From assembly GCA_964371935.1 (NCBI GenBank), contig CAYJOT010000008.1:1-26006 (forward strand): DNA of 26,006 bases. The letters run 5' to 3'. This document shows, one piece after another, positions 1 through 6,802 of this stretch. How positions within the stretch are numbered: the stretch's first letter is position 1; each line of letters begins with the position of its first letter. A program made the translations under genes and the position numbers. The notes below the pieces were generated by a model, which was not told the DNA's origin, ran no database searches, and was given only the letters and a program-made list of their open reading frames with translations. This DNA comes from JACQRW01 sp964371935 (GTDB taxonomy: Bacteria > Patescibacteriota > Minisyncoccia > Sungbacterales > HO2-52-23).

Positions 1-1
1 G

Positions 2-64
2 CGTTTTGGAGAAGATGTGACGCTGCTTGGCGCGGCTGCGGCGGTTTTTGCGCAATGCAAATAA
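2..64 (+). CDS. C-terminal end of a ROK-family sugar kinase/regulator (5' part outside window)
   Basis: Frame 2 is open from the left edge to a TAA at 62-64 and encodes about 20 residues, including FGEDVTLLGAAAAVF. ROK-family glucokinases and N-acetylhexosamine kinases commonly finish with a similar G-x-x-x-LLGAA helix, so this is probably the last helix of such a kinase. It is convergent with the HAD phosphatase gene to its right, and a shared hairpin terminator lies between them. The assignment rests on a short tail only; any protein with a similar alanine-rich last helix would fit. Confidence 0.5.
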   Translation, partial: RFGEDVTLLGAAAAVFAQCK

Positions 65-70
65 CAAGAA

Positions 71-93
71 GGCGAAGACACCGCGTGTCCGCC
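71..93. terminator. Bidirectional hairpin terminator between convergent genes
   Basis: GGCG-AA-GACAC-CGC-GTGTC-CGCC forms a stem with a small internal bulge. It lies between the stop at 64 (plus strand) and the stop at 104 (minus strand). The minus-strand exit TTCTTGTTATTT is T-rich; the plus-strand exit CTCTTAATCTT is weaker. Confidence 0.5.
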
Positions 94-103
94 CTCTTAA
101 TCT

Positions 104-883
104 TCATATTGTTCCGTTGATGAAACGGTGAAAGAACTCGTACGATCCTCCGTGAGGACCGGGCAGGTTAATGAGAATCCCGTTCCGCTCGCGCACAATC
201 TGCTGGATTTCCGGAGTACCGTTGGAAAACGTGACCGGGATCAGGTTGCAGCCCATCGCACCGGCGTCATTGCCGGAATCGCCAAGGTAGTATGCCCGCC
301 TATGGGGAATTTCTTTCAAAAGCATATTTACGATGATTTCTTTTTTCATGATCTCGGGATGGCCGATATCAAGAAAACAATATGTTTCCGCGGTACCCGA
401 TGTTATAAAAAGAGGCAATCCAAGAGCATCTATCTGCCCTTGAATCCAGTCGGCGACTTTGGTATGGTCTGCCGAAGTCATATGCTCTGGATAGAGAGGG
501 TGCTGTCCGAAAAACAGAGTAAGTGTGACATGTCGGATTCCTTCAATGCCGAACGCGCCATGCACGGTGTCAACATGTCCGTCGTTCGTGGTAATATCCA
601 GAGATTGTGTAAGCGTGTACAGCGCGTCTTCCGCATGGTGCGCATGCGGGGAGACGACGATTCGACCATCATGCAACAACTCCACGCCGCCAGTTTCTGC
701 AAATGCGCGATCAACGGTCAGTCCATCAAGGAGATGGCTTGCCGGAGCTCCGGTAATTCTGATGACGATGGTGTGAAGCGTCTCGCGCGCATACGTGACG
801 ATATTAATGAGGTTGCTCGCAATCGGCTTCTTGTTATATTTGAGTACTCCGTCCGAGTCGGTAATGACAAGGTCAATGTCCAT
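104..883 (-). CDS. HAD-superfamily phosphatase, Cof/sucrose-phosphatase-like
   Basis: This 259-aa protein has the haloacid dehalogenase motifs in order. Motif I is DSDGV at about residues 9-13 (nucleophile and acid/base Asp), a motif II-like TGAPAS follows near residue 45, and motif IV is GDSGNDAGAM near residue 220. The GDSxND form and a cap between motifs II and IV point to the class II (Cof/SPP/phosphomannomutase-type) group, which removes phosphate from small sugar phosphates in the cytoplasm. The substrate cannot be told from sequence. I chose ATG at 883 because AGGAGA lies 4 bases upstream and the hydrophobic MDIDLVITD strand then starts at residue 1; a longer frame to 946 adds an unconvincing Cys/Lys-rich tail. 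It follows glmS by about 90 bp on the same strand, so a role near hexosamine or cell-surface sugar metabolism is possible but only inferred. Confidence 0.85.
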   Translation of the reverse strand: MDIDLVITDSDGVLKYNKKPIASNLINIVTYARETLHTIVIRITGAPASHLLDGLTVDRAFAETGGVELLHDGRIVVSPHAHHAEDALYTLTQSLDITTNDGHVDTVHGAFGIEGIRHVTLTLFFGQHPLYPEHMTSADHTKVADWIQGQIDALGLPLFITSGTAETYCFLDIGHPEIMKKEIIVNMLLKEIPHRRAYYLGDSGNDAGAMGCNLIPVTFSNGTPEIQQIVRERNGILINLPGPHGGSYEFFHRFINGTI

Positions 884-974
884 TCGATTCTCCTTTTGTA
901 AAAGTTCTTTTTGCAATCGCTTCGTACTGTTACAACACGCGGGCATTGCGCGAGGTAACGGATTTCTTTTAACG

Positions 975-2816
975 CTATTCCACGGTTACGGACTTCGCAA
1001 GATTGCGCGGCTTGTCCACGTCGCAGCCGGCCAGCACGCCGAAATGATACGCGAAAAGCTGGAGCGGGACTGCGGAGATTAGTGGCGAGAGCGCTTCTAT
1101 CGTTTTGGGAATAAAAATGATGTCGTCAGCGATGGCGGCGACTTCGCTGTCTTCTTCGGTCGCAATTGCAATAATGGGGCCGTTGCGCGCCTTGATCTCC
1201 TGTATGTTGGAGATCATCTTTTCGCGCATGGAGTCCCGCAGCACTATGCAGACGGATGGGAAATTTTTGTCGATCATGGCAATAGATCCGTGCTTCAGTT
1301 CTCCGGCGCCGTACCCTTCCGCGTGCACGTATGATATTTCTTTGAGCTTGAGCGCGCCCTCGCACGCGACCGGCATCTGGTATTTCCTGCCCAGAAAGAG
1401 AAAATTTTGGTACGGCTGGTATTTCTGGGCAATACGCTTGATATGGTTATTTTGGGAGAGCGCATGCCGCATCAGCTGGGGAATTTTTTGAAGTTCCGCG
1501 GCAATGCGCTGTCCGGTCGTAAGCGACATCTCGCGGGTACGTCCGAATAAAATGGTAAGCAAAGTCAGAATCGCGACCTGCGACGTAAATGCTTTTGTTG
1601 AGGCAACACCCATTTCCGGGCCGATATGCTGGTAGATGCCGCCGTCGGTTTCGCGGCTAATGGTCGAGCCAACCACGTTTACAATGCCGATCACGGGCAC
1701 TCCTTTTGCTTTTGCCTCGCGGAGCGCTGCAAGCGTATCTGCGGTCTCGCCCGACTGCGAGATCACAAGGCACAGATCCCCTTCCCGGAATACGGGCCTG
1801 CGGTAGCGGAATTCCGAGGCGATATCAACCTCGACCGGAATGCCCGCGTACTCTTCAAGCAGGTACTCGCCCACCCTGCCGGCAAAATATGCGGTGCCGC
1901 ATGCAACGATCAGGATGCGCTTGGTATTGCGTACGATCTCATGGTGTTCGGCAAGCCCGCCAAGCCTCACGTGTCCCGTATCTATGATGATCCGTCCGCG
2001 GATCGAATTCTCAATTGCCAAGGGTTCTTCAAAAATTTCCTTGAGCATGAAGTGCGGGTAATCTTTTTTCTCCACCTCCTCTGCCGACCACTCAATGGTC
2101 TGCATATTTTTTTCGCGCCGGATATTTTCCAGGTTCACGATTTCGCGCGCATCTGGCGTGAGGATCGCGAGCTCGCCGTCGTCAAGGTAGATCACGCGAT
2201 CCGTGTATGCAAGGATGGCCGATGCATCTGACGCGACAAAGTACTCGTGGTCGCCGATACCAAGGAGCAGCGGGCTGAAATTCCGCGCTGCAACAAGCGT
2301 ATCCGGACGCGATGCGTGGATTGCCGCAATGCCGTACGTGCCCTTGATGCGGAGAAGCGCATAACGGACATGCCCGGCAAAACTCTCTTCCGGATATTGC
2401 TTTTCGATCTCCTCAATGAGGTGGGGCAGAACTTCGGTGTCTGTCTCGGAACAAAAGGTGTGTCCGAGATCCAGAAGTTCTTTCTTGAGCTGCTGGTAGT
2501 TTTCGATAATGCCGTTATGCACGACCCAGATGCGGCCGCTGCAATCAGCGTGTGGATGGGCGTTTTCTCGCGTAACCTTGCCGTGCGTTGCCCATCGCGT
2601 GTGTCCGATTCCGATCGCGCCTTCATGGGCGGCCGTATCAGGAAGTTTTTCCTGCAGGCGGGCGATCTGACCCACTGCTTTTTCCGAGAATACGGCAGCG
2701 TGTTCAAGTATGGCAACGCCCGCGGAGTCATACCCACGGTATTCCATCCGGCGCAGCCCGTCGAGGATAATTGGCAGAGCTTTTTTCTTTCCGATGTATC
2801 CGATAATGCCGCACAT
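975..2816 (-). CDS. glmS: Glutamine--fructose-6-phosphate aminotransferase (isomerizing)
   Basis: This 613-aa protein makes glucosamine-6-phosphate from fructose-6-phosphate and glutamine, the entry step to UDP-GlcNAc and peptidoglycan. The N-terminus MCGIIGYIG carries the Cys2 nucleophile of the class II glutaminase domain (about residues 2-225). Two SIS isomerase domains follow, with CGTAYFAGR and SQSGETADT in the first. The C-terminus PRNLAKSVTVE is the classic GlmS ending, and the length matches the family (about 609 in E. coli). I chose ATG at 2816 because catalysis needs Cys right after the initiator Met; the upstream ATG at 2837 would bury it. No Shine-Dalgarno is evident. No glmS-ribozyme-like leader can fit in the 82 bp between hsp20 and glmS. 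Its presence implies that the cell makes its own amino sugars even if much else is scavenged. Confidence 0.97.
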   Translation of the reverse strand: MCGIIGYIGKKKALPIILDGLRRMEYRGYDSAGVAILEHAAVFSEKAVGQIARLQEKLPDTAAHEGAIGIGHTRWATHGKVTRENAHPHADCSGRIWVVHNGIIENYQQLKKELLDLGHTFCSETDTEVLPHLIEEIEKQYPEESFAGHVRYALLRIKGTYGIAAIHASRPDTLVAARNFSPLLLGIGDHEYFVASDASAILAYTDRVIYLDDGELAILTPDAREIVNLENIRREKNMQTIEWSAEEVEKKDYPHFMLKEIFEEPLAIENSIRGRIIIDTGHVRLGGLAEHHEIVRNTKRILIVACGTAYFAGRVGEYLLEEYAGIPVEVDIASEFRYRRPVFREGDLCLVISQSGETADTLAALREAKAKGVPVIGIVNVVGSTISRETDGGIYQHIGPEMGVASTKAFTSQVAILTLLTILFGRTREMSLTTGQRIAAELQKIPQLMRHALSQNNHIKRIAQKYQPYQNFLFLGRKYQMPVACEGALKLKEISYVHAEGYGAGELKHGSIAMIDKNFPSVCIVLRDSMREKMISNIQEIKARNGPIIAIATEEDSEVAAIADDIIFIPKTIEALSPLISAVPLQLFAYHFGVLAGCDVDKPRNLAKSVTVE

Positions 2817-2898
2817 ACCGGTTATAACTCTCGGCATGGTTATTCGGTCTCAAAAAATCCGGCGGTATGCCGGATTGTATGGCCTCGTAATTATGCGG

Positions 2899-3399
2899 TC
2901 AGGCAGTTTTGATCTTAACCTTTTGCGCGTGGGCGAGGCCTTTCTTTTTTTTGGGCAGCGTGATGGTGAGGAGTCCGTGTTTGAGCGTGGCTTCGGCGTG
3001 GTGCTCGTTAATCTCCTCTGGAAGAATGATGGTGCGGGAAAATGTTCCCCAGAAGAGCTCCTTATAGTAATAGTGTTCTTCCGTGATGTGGTCTGCGGGT
3101 TGGCGCGCGCCTTTGATGCTGACCATGTCGCTTGTGATTGATACCTCCAAATCTTCGGGTTTGACGCCCGCAACCGTTGATTGGATGACAATACCATCGC
3201 CGTTGTCATAAATGTCAACGGTGAGTTCTCCTTCCTCTTCCGCTCCTGCCGTATCTTCCTGTGCTGCGGGAGCGGTGCGGGGGTTAGATGCAAATGTTGG
3301 TGCGACGTGGCGCGTTTCCGCGCCAATATGCGCGGTTGTGGCGCTGTTGCCCGGCGTTTTCGCGTGGGATGCGGTTAATTTTTCAAAAAATATTGACAT
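2899..3399 (-). CDS. Small heat shock protein, Hsp20/alpha-crystallin family
   Basis: This 166-aa protein has a disordered Ala/Thr/Glu-rich N-terminal arm (residues 1-60) and an alpha-crystallin domain (about 62-160). The domain includes the STVAGVKPEDLEVSI strand pair, GTFSRTIILPEEI, and the family hallmark A-x-L-K-x-G-L-L-T-I-T-L-P near residue 145. Hsp20 proteins form oligomers that hold unfolding proteins without ATP. The usual C-terminal I-x-I/V tail is recognisable as VKIKTA (VKI). The start is 11 bases after the stop of the PrsW-like gene, so the two are probably cotranscribed. The region upstream of the ATG is A/T-rich with no Shine-Dalgarno. Confidence 0.93.
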   Translation of the reverse strand: MSIFFEKLTASHAKTPGNSATTAHIGAETRHVAPTFASNPRTAPAAQEDTAGAEEEGELTVDIYDNGDGIVIQSTVAGVKPEDLEVSITSDMVSIKGARQPADHITEEHYYYKELFWGTFSRTIILPEEINEHHAEATLKHGLLTITLPKKKKGLAHAQKVKIKTA

Positions 3400-3410
3400 A
3401 GAAAAAAATA

Positions 3411-4166
3411 TTACACAGGTTTGGAACTTTTTTTCAGGCGCTCAAAGTCCACGAGTACCATGATGGTCATAAACGAGAGCAGAAATACGAGGTAGAGCGT
3501 TGCCTGCCTAAGCGTATCTTGTTCCAGTATAAGATAGTTGAATCCGGTGTGCAAGAGCGTGGCAAGCAGAATGCCGATTGCGACGAAATGAGCGCGTCTG
3601 GGGTGAAACCATGCGCGCGCCAGAAAGAATCCGACGATGCCGGATGAGAGCGCGTGTAAGAGGTTGGCTCCCAAGAAACGATTGGTCGCGATTTCAAGTC
3701 CTGCAAAAGCGCTTTGGCTAAATACGGGCAGAAGAAACAGCGCATTTTCCATTGCCGCAAATCCGAGCGCGGCAGTCATCATATAGATCATCGCGTCAAT
3801 CGGCTCGTCAAAATCGGGCCGTTGCAGCATCAGAAACTTTACGGGCAGATACTTTGCGTATTCCTCAATCAGCCCGATGGCGAGGAAAACAAACAGTATA
3901 CGTTGGGTTGTCTGCGCCTGCAGCGAAAAGACGCCGGCCCGGTTTCCCAGGAAAAACACTTCCGCAACAATCGCGAGGAGTGCGGCACCCATGCCCCCGA
4001 GAAACGTGAGAAGTAAAAACCGCTTTGGCTCCGGGTGCGCGTCTTCCCGCAGATAAAAGAGCAGCCATAGGATTGGCGGGATAAACGTAAGTCCGAGATA
4101 TGCCGCATTGGTGGTCGCGATTGCCGCAAGTTGGGCCGACGAGTAACCGAAAAGGAGTGTATGCAT
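3411..4166 (-). CDS. PrsW-family intramembrane metalloprotease
   Basis: This 251-aa protein is hydrophobic throughout, with about seven or eight membrane segments. It carries the PrsW/CPBP-type motifs: EEYAK (E-E-x-x-K, about residue 104), F-A-A-M-E-N-A-L-F (about 132-140) and a late H-A-L-S-S-G-x-x-G-F (about 170). In this superfamily the Glu and His residues coordinate zinc within the membrane. Bacillus PrsW cleaves an anti-sigma factor; here no sigma/anti-sigma pair is visible, so the substrate is unknown. It starts 19 bp after the valS stop and ends 11 bp before hsp20, placing it in an operon with a chaperone. A role in envelope stress is a reasonable inference and no more. No signal peptide apart from the first membrane helix. 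Confidence 0.85.
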   Translation of the reverse strand: MHTLLFGYSSAQLAAIATTNAAYLGLTFIPPILWLLFYLREDAHPEPKRFLLLTFLGGMGAALLAIVAEVFFLGNRAGVFSLQAQTTQRILFVFLAIGLIEEYAKYLPVKFLMLQRPDFDEPIDAMIYMMTAALGFAAMENALFLLPVFSQSAFAGLEIATNRFLGANLLHALSSGIVGFFLARAWFHPRRAHFVAIGILLATLLHTGFNYLILEQDTLRQATLYLVFLLSFMTIMVLVDFERLKKSSKPV

Positions 4167-4172
4167 TTTACT

Positions 4173-4193
4173 ATTGTTTTATGTTCTATGTTT
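4173..4193 (-). repeat. Short degenerate heptamer run at the valS/prsW junction
   Basis: On the minus strand the junction reads AAACATA GAACATA AAACAAT, three 7-base units of the same style as the intragenic arrays in this window. The valS stop TAG (4186-4188) is formed inside the first unit. Confidence 0.5.
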
Positions 4194-6462
4194 TTCGCGC
4201 ATCGTTTCCTTCCGGCCAGCGCTGGATCATAAGAAGGCATTTCTTTTTTCCGGCTATTGGAAGCCGCGCCCATATCTCTTCCGTGATAAAAGGAATGAAC
4301 GGATGGAGCAGTTTGAGCAGAGTCGTGTAGATTTCAAGCAGAAACGCAATAGCCTGGTTACGCTCATGCACATGAGTGCTTTCAAACCGCGGTTTGGTCT
4401 CTTCTATGATCTTATCAGCGAATGTGTGCCATGTATAGTGGTAGAGCAACTCGGCCGCATGATGGAATTCGAATGCTTCAAGATGTCCGGTAACTTTTTT
4501 CACTAATGCCGCAAGTTCACGAAGCCGCTTCTTTTGTTTTGGTGAGAAGTTTGCCTTTGCGCCAGCGTTTTTTTTCTTCGCGCGATGGAGAAAGATGAAC
4601 CGGCTGATATTCCAAAGTTTATTTGTAAAGTTGCGATACCCGCGCACCTTATCAGGGGAGAACTTTACATCATTTCCGGGAGCTGCACCAATGATAAGCG
4701 AGAGACGCGTTGCATCCGCGCCGTACCGCGCAATCATATCAAGCGGATCAATAATATTATCAAGCGATTTTGACATTTTTCTTCCTTGTGCATCACGCAC
4801 CATGCCGTGGAGATACACCTGTCGGAACGGTATCTCGCCTGTGAGGCAGGTGCTCATCAGAATCATACGCGCGACCCAAAAAAAGATAATGTCATAACCG
4901 GTCTCAAGCACGCTCGTCGGGTGATAGGTCAGCAGGTCTTTGGTCTTTTTTGGCCAGCCAAGGGTTGAAAATGTCCACATGCCCGATGAGAACCACGTAT
5001 CGAGCGTATCGGAATCTTGCTCAACCGTTCCGTCGCAATGCGGACATCGCGCAATGTTTTCAATGCTCACAATCGGTTGTCTGCATGTATCAGTAACTTT
5101 TAACTTTTGACTTTTGACTTTTGACCTCCCGCAATACCATACGGGGATCCGATGGCCGTACCAAATCTGCCTGCTGATGCACCAGTCCCGCAGATTATCA
5201 ATCCAATGAAAATAGATTTTTTCAAAACGCTTGGGCATAATGCTGATCTGACGGTTCTTTATGACCGCGCGCATCAGCTCCTTGAGAGTTACCTGCTGCC
5301 CGGTCTTTACCCCTTTGATTTTTGAGTTTGGCATTGCAAACTCTTTATGAACGGCGATAAACCACTGCGTTTTGATCTGCGGCTCAATCACGCCCCGGCC
5401 GCGCGAGTTGGTAGCAATGCGATGAGTATAAGTGGTGTCTGTTCGGACGAGCAATCCCTTTAAGGCAAGTTTTTCAACAATCATCGGACGCGCCTTTTTA
5501 ATGTGAATACCCGAGAATTCTCCGGCAATCGGCAAAAGTTTGCCGTCATAATCAATCACCTGTTCTTTATCAAGATGATGGCGCTCGGCAATGTCAAAAT
5601 CAACCGCATCGTGCCATGGCGTAATGGTCATAACGCCGGTCCCGAATTCCATGTCTATTGCTTTGTCTTTTATTATAGTTGCAGTTATTGGTCCGTTGAT
5701 CCATTCGAGCTCAATCTTTTGTCCGTGCATGTACTTCGCATACCGCTTATCGCTCGGATGGACTACTACATATTTGTCGCCGAATTTTGTCTCGGGCCGG
5801 CTGGTGCCGATCACAAACGGGCCGTATTGGAAATAATAAAAAGGTGCGGATTCTTCTTTCCACTCGATCTCATCATCGGAGACCGTGGTTTTTAGTTTTG
5901 GATCCCAGTTCACGATCCTGCTGCCGCGGTAGATCAGTCCCGCATCGTACATCCGCTTGAATGCGGTGCGTACGGCAAGATTGCGTTGTTCGTCGAGTGT
6001 GTATGCTTCGCGGCTCCAGTCCAGCGACGACCCCATTTTTTTTGTCTGATGTATGATGGTGTCACGGCTTTCCTGTGCAAATTTCTCTACGCGCTTGAGA
6101 AACTCTGTGCGTCCGAGATCATGCCGCGTCTTTTTTTCGGCAGCGTAAAGTATGCGCTCAACCTTCTCCTGTGTTGCCATGGCCGCGTGGTCCGTGCCGG
6201 GAATCCAAAGGGTGCGGTCACCTCTCATACGATGGTATCGTACCATCACGTCTTCGTTGGTAAGCATGCACGCGCTTCCAATGTGTAACGTGCCGGTCAC
6301 ATTCGGCGGCGGCAACACCATCGAAAACACCGGCGCGTTTTTCGCGGTCACCTTTTTCCTGACGCACACATCCGGATTAAAAAAGCCGGATTGTTCCCAC
6401 GCCCGGTAGATGCGATCCTCCACATCTTTTGGATCATATTGCGGCGGAATTTCTTTTGACAT
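4186..6462 (-). CDS. valS: Valine--tRNA ligase
   Basis: This 758-aa class I aminoacyl-tRNA synthetase has PPPNVTGTLHIG, WIPGTDHAAMATQ and the KMSKS loop GRKMSKSLDN. A CP1 editing domain (GTSRPETKFGDKYVVVHP) and an anticodon-binding helical domain after about residue 610 are also recognisable. It is shorter than typical bacterial ValS (about 880-950) because the C-terminal coiled-coil arm is missing. ATG at 6462 is chosen because MSKEIPPQYDPKDVEDR is the family N-terminus; the 25 codons upstream look like leader. Two oddities are seen. The HIGH signature reads HIGS (second His replaced by Ser, codon AGC), and an in-frame heptamer-repeat loop KVKSQKLKV lies between the catalytic-domain WYCG segment and the zinc-like CPHCDG segment. 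It leads the valS-prsW-hsp20-glmS-HAD block. Confidence 0.96.
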   Translation of the reverse strand: MSKEIPPQYDPKDVEDRIYRAWEQSGFFNPDVCVRKKVTAKNAPVFSMVLPPPNVTGTLHIGSACMLTNEDVMVRYHRMRGDRTLWIPGTDHAAMATQEKVERILYAAEKKTRHDLGRTEFLKRVEKFAQESRDTIIHQTKKMGSSLDWSREAYTLDEQRNLAVRTAFKRMYDAGLIYRGSRIVNWDPKLKTTVSDDEIEWKEESAPFYYFQYGPFVIGTSRPETKFGDKYVVVHPSDKRYAKYMHGQKIELEWINGPITATIIKDKAIDMEFGTGVMTITPWHDAVDFDIAERHHLDKEQVIDYDGKLLPIAGEFSGIHIKKARPMIVEKLALKGLLVRTDTTYTHRIATNSRGRGVIEPQIKTQWFIAVHKEFAMPNSKIKGVKTGQQVTLKELMRAVIKNRQISIMPKRFEKIYFHWIDNLRDWCISRQIWYGHRIPVWYCGRSKVKSQKLKVTDTCRQPIVSIENIARCPHCDGTVEQDSDTLDTWFSSGMWTFSTLGWPKKTKDLLTYHPTSVLETGYDIIFFWVARMILMSTCLTGEIPFRQVYLHGMVRDAQGRKMSKSLDNIIDPLDMIARYGADATRLSLIIGAAPGNDVKFSPDKVRGYRNFTNKLWNISRFIFLHRAKKKNAGAKANFSPKQKKRLRELAALVKKVTGHLEAFEFHHAAELLYHYTWHTFADKIIEETKPRFESTHVHERNQAIAFLLEIYTTLLKLLHPFIPFITEEIWARLPIAGKKKCLLMIQRWPEGNDARKT
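5095..5125 (-). repeat. Intragenic heptamer array in valS
   Basis: On the coding strand four tandem 7-mers, GTCAAAA x2 then GTTAAAA x2, plus partial units, lie in frame and encode KVKSQKLKV. The site is just before the valS CPHCDG motif, in a loop absent from ordinary ValS. Confidence 0.85.
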
Positions 6463-6483
6463 ACGTGACGTATTGTGTATACT
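6456..6483 (+). promoter_or_regulatory. Sigma-70-type promoter for the 88-aa orphan gene
   Basis: TTGACA (6456-6461), a 16-bp spacer and TATACT (6478-6483) point rightward. The -35 box overlaps the divergent valS start codon. A 14-bp inverted repeat ATGGT-TTTT-ACCAT (6487-6500) lies at the expected transcription start and could be an operator or a 5' hairpin. Confidence 0.7.
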
Positions 6484-6535
6484 AGAATGGTTTTTACCAT
6501 AGCACCTTTTCAACCATTTTCCAAGGGAGAAAATC

Positions 6536-6802
6536 ATGAGCGATACACACCATCCTTATGAACTCAAGGTTCATGAAAACGGGGAGAGACTACTGCTGAC
6601 ATTCTTAGACCCGCATAACAAAAGGCTCCATATTGTATTAACCAGAGAAAATGCACGCAAGCTGGAAGCAACACTTCGTGACGCGCTTGAGAAGATAGAT
6701 AAGAAATTAGATTCGCGCATTTCCAATAAAAATAAAGAACAACTCTATACTGATAGAGATTTGACGCTCAATCTGTCGGATCACGAGAGATTGATGCGCT
6801 AA
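6536..6802 (+). CDS. Hypothetical protein, 88 aa
   Basis: This plus-strand gene is flanked by minus-strand genes. Its ATG is preceded by AAGGGAGA at good spacing, one of the clearer ribosome sites in the window, and by a near-consensus promoter. The protein seems to form a beta pair (YELKVHENGERLLLTFLD, RLHIVLT) followed by a charged helix (ENARKLEATLRDALEKIDKKL) and a polar tail. I recognise no family and see no membrane segment or catalytic motif. Its last 35 bp overlap the 3' end of tsaD on the opposite strand. It is visibly more AT-rich than its neighbours, which suggests recent gain. Confidence 0.75.
   Translation: MSDTHHPYELKVHENGERLLLTFLDPHNKRLHIVLTRENARKLEATLRDALEKIDKKLDSRISNKNKEQLYTDRDLTLNLSDHERLMR

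Noticed and set aside
128..901. A 257-codon plus-strand frame opposite the HAD phosphatase
   Set aside because: The minus-strand product carries all HAD motifs and an AGGAGA ribosome site; the plus frame shows neither.
2817..2898. Possible glmS ribozyme upstream of glmS
   Set aside because: The gap is only 82 bp and shows no ribozyme core; hsp20 is immediately upstream on the same strand.
1626..2912. Long plus-strand open frames opposite glmS
   Set aside because: They mirror the codon structure of glmS and lack domain signals; the minus-strand gene explains the region.
5095..5125. Tandem repeat arrays considered as CRISPR
   Set aside because: Units are 7 bases, contiguous, without spacers, and lie in frame in essential genes; no cas genes are present.
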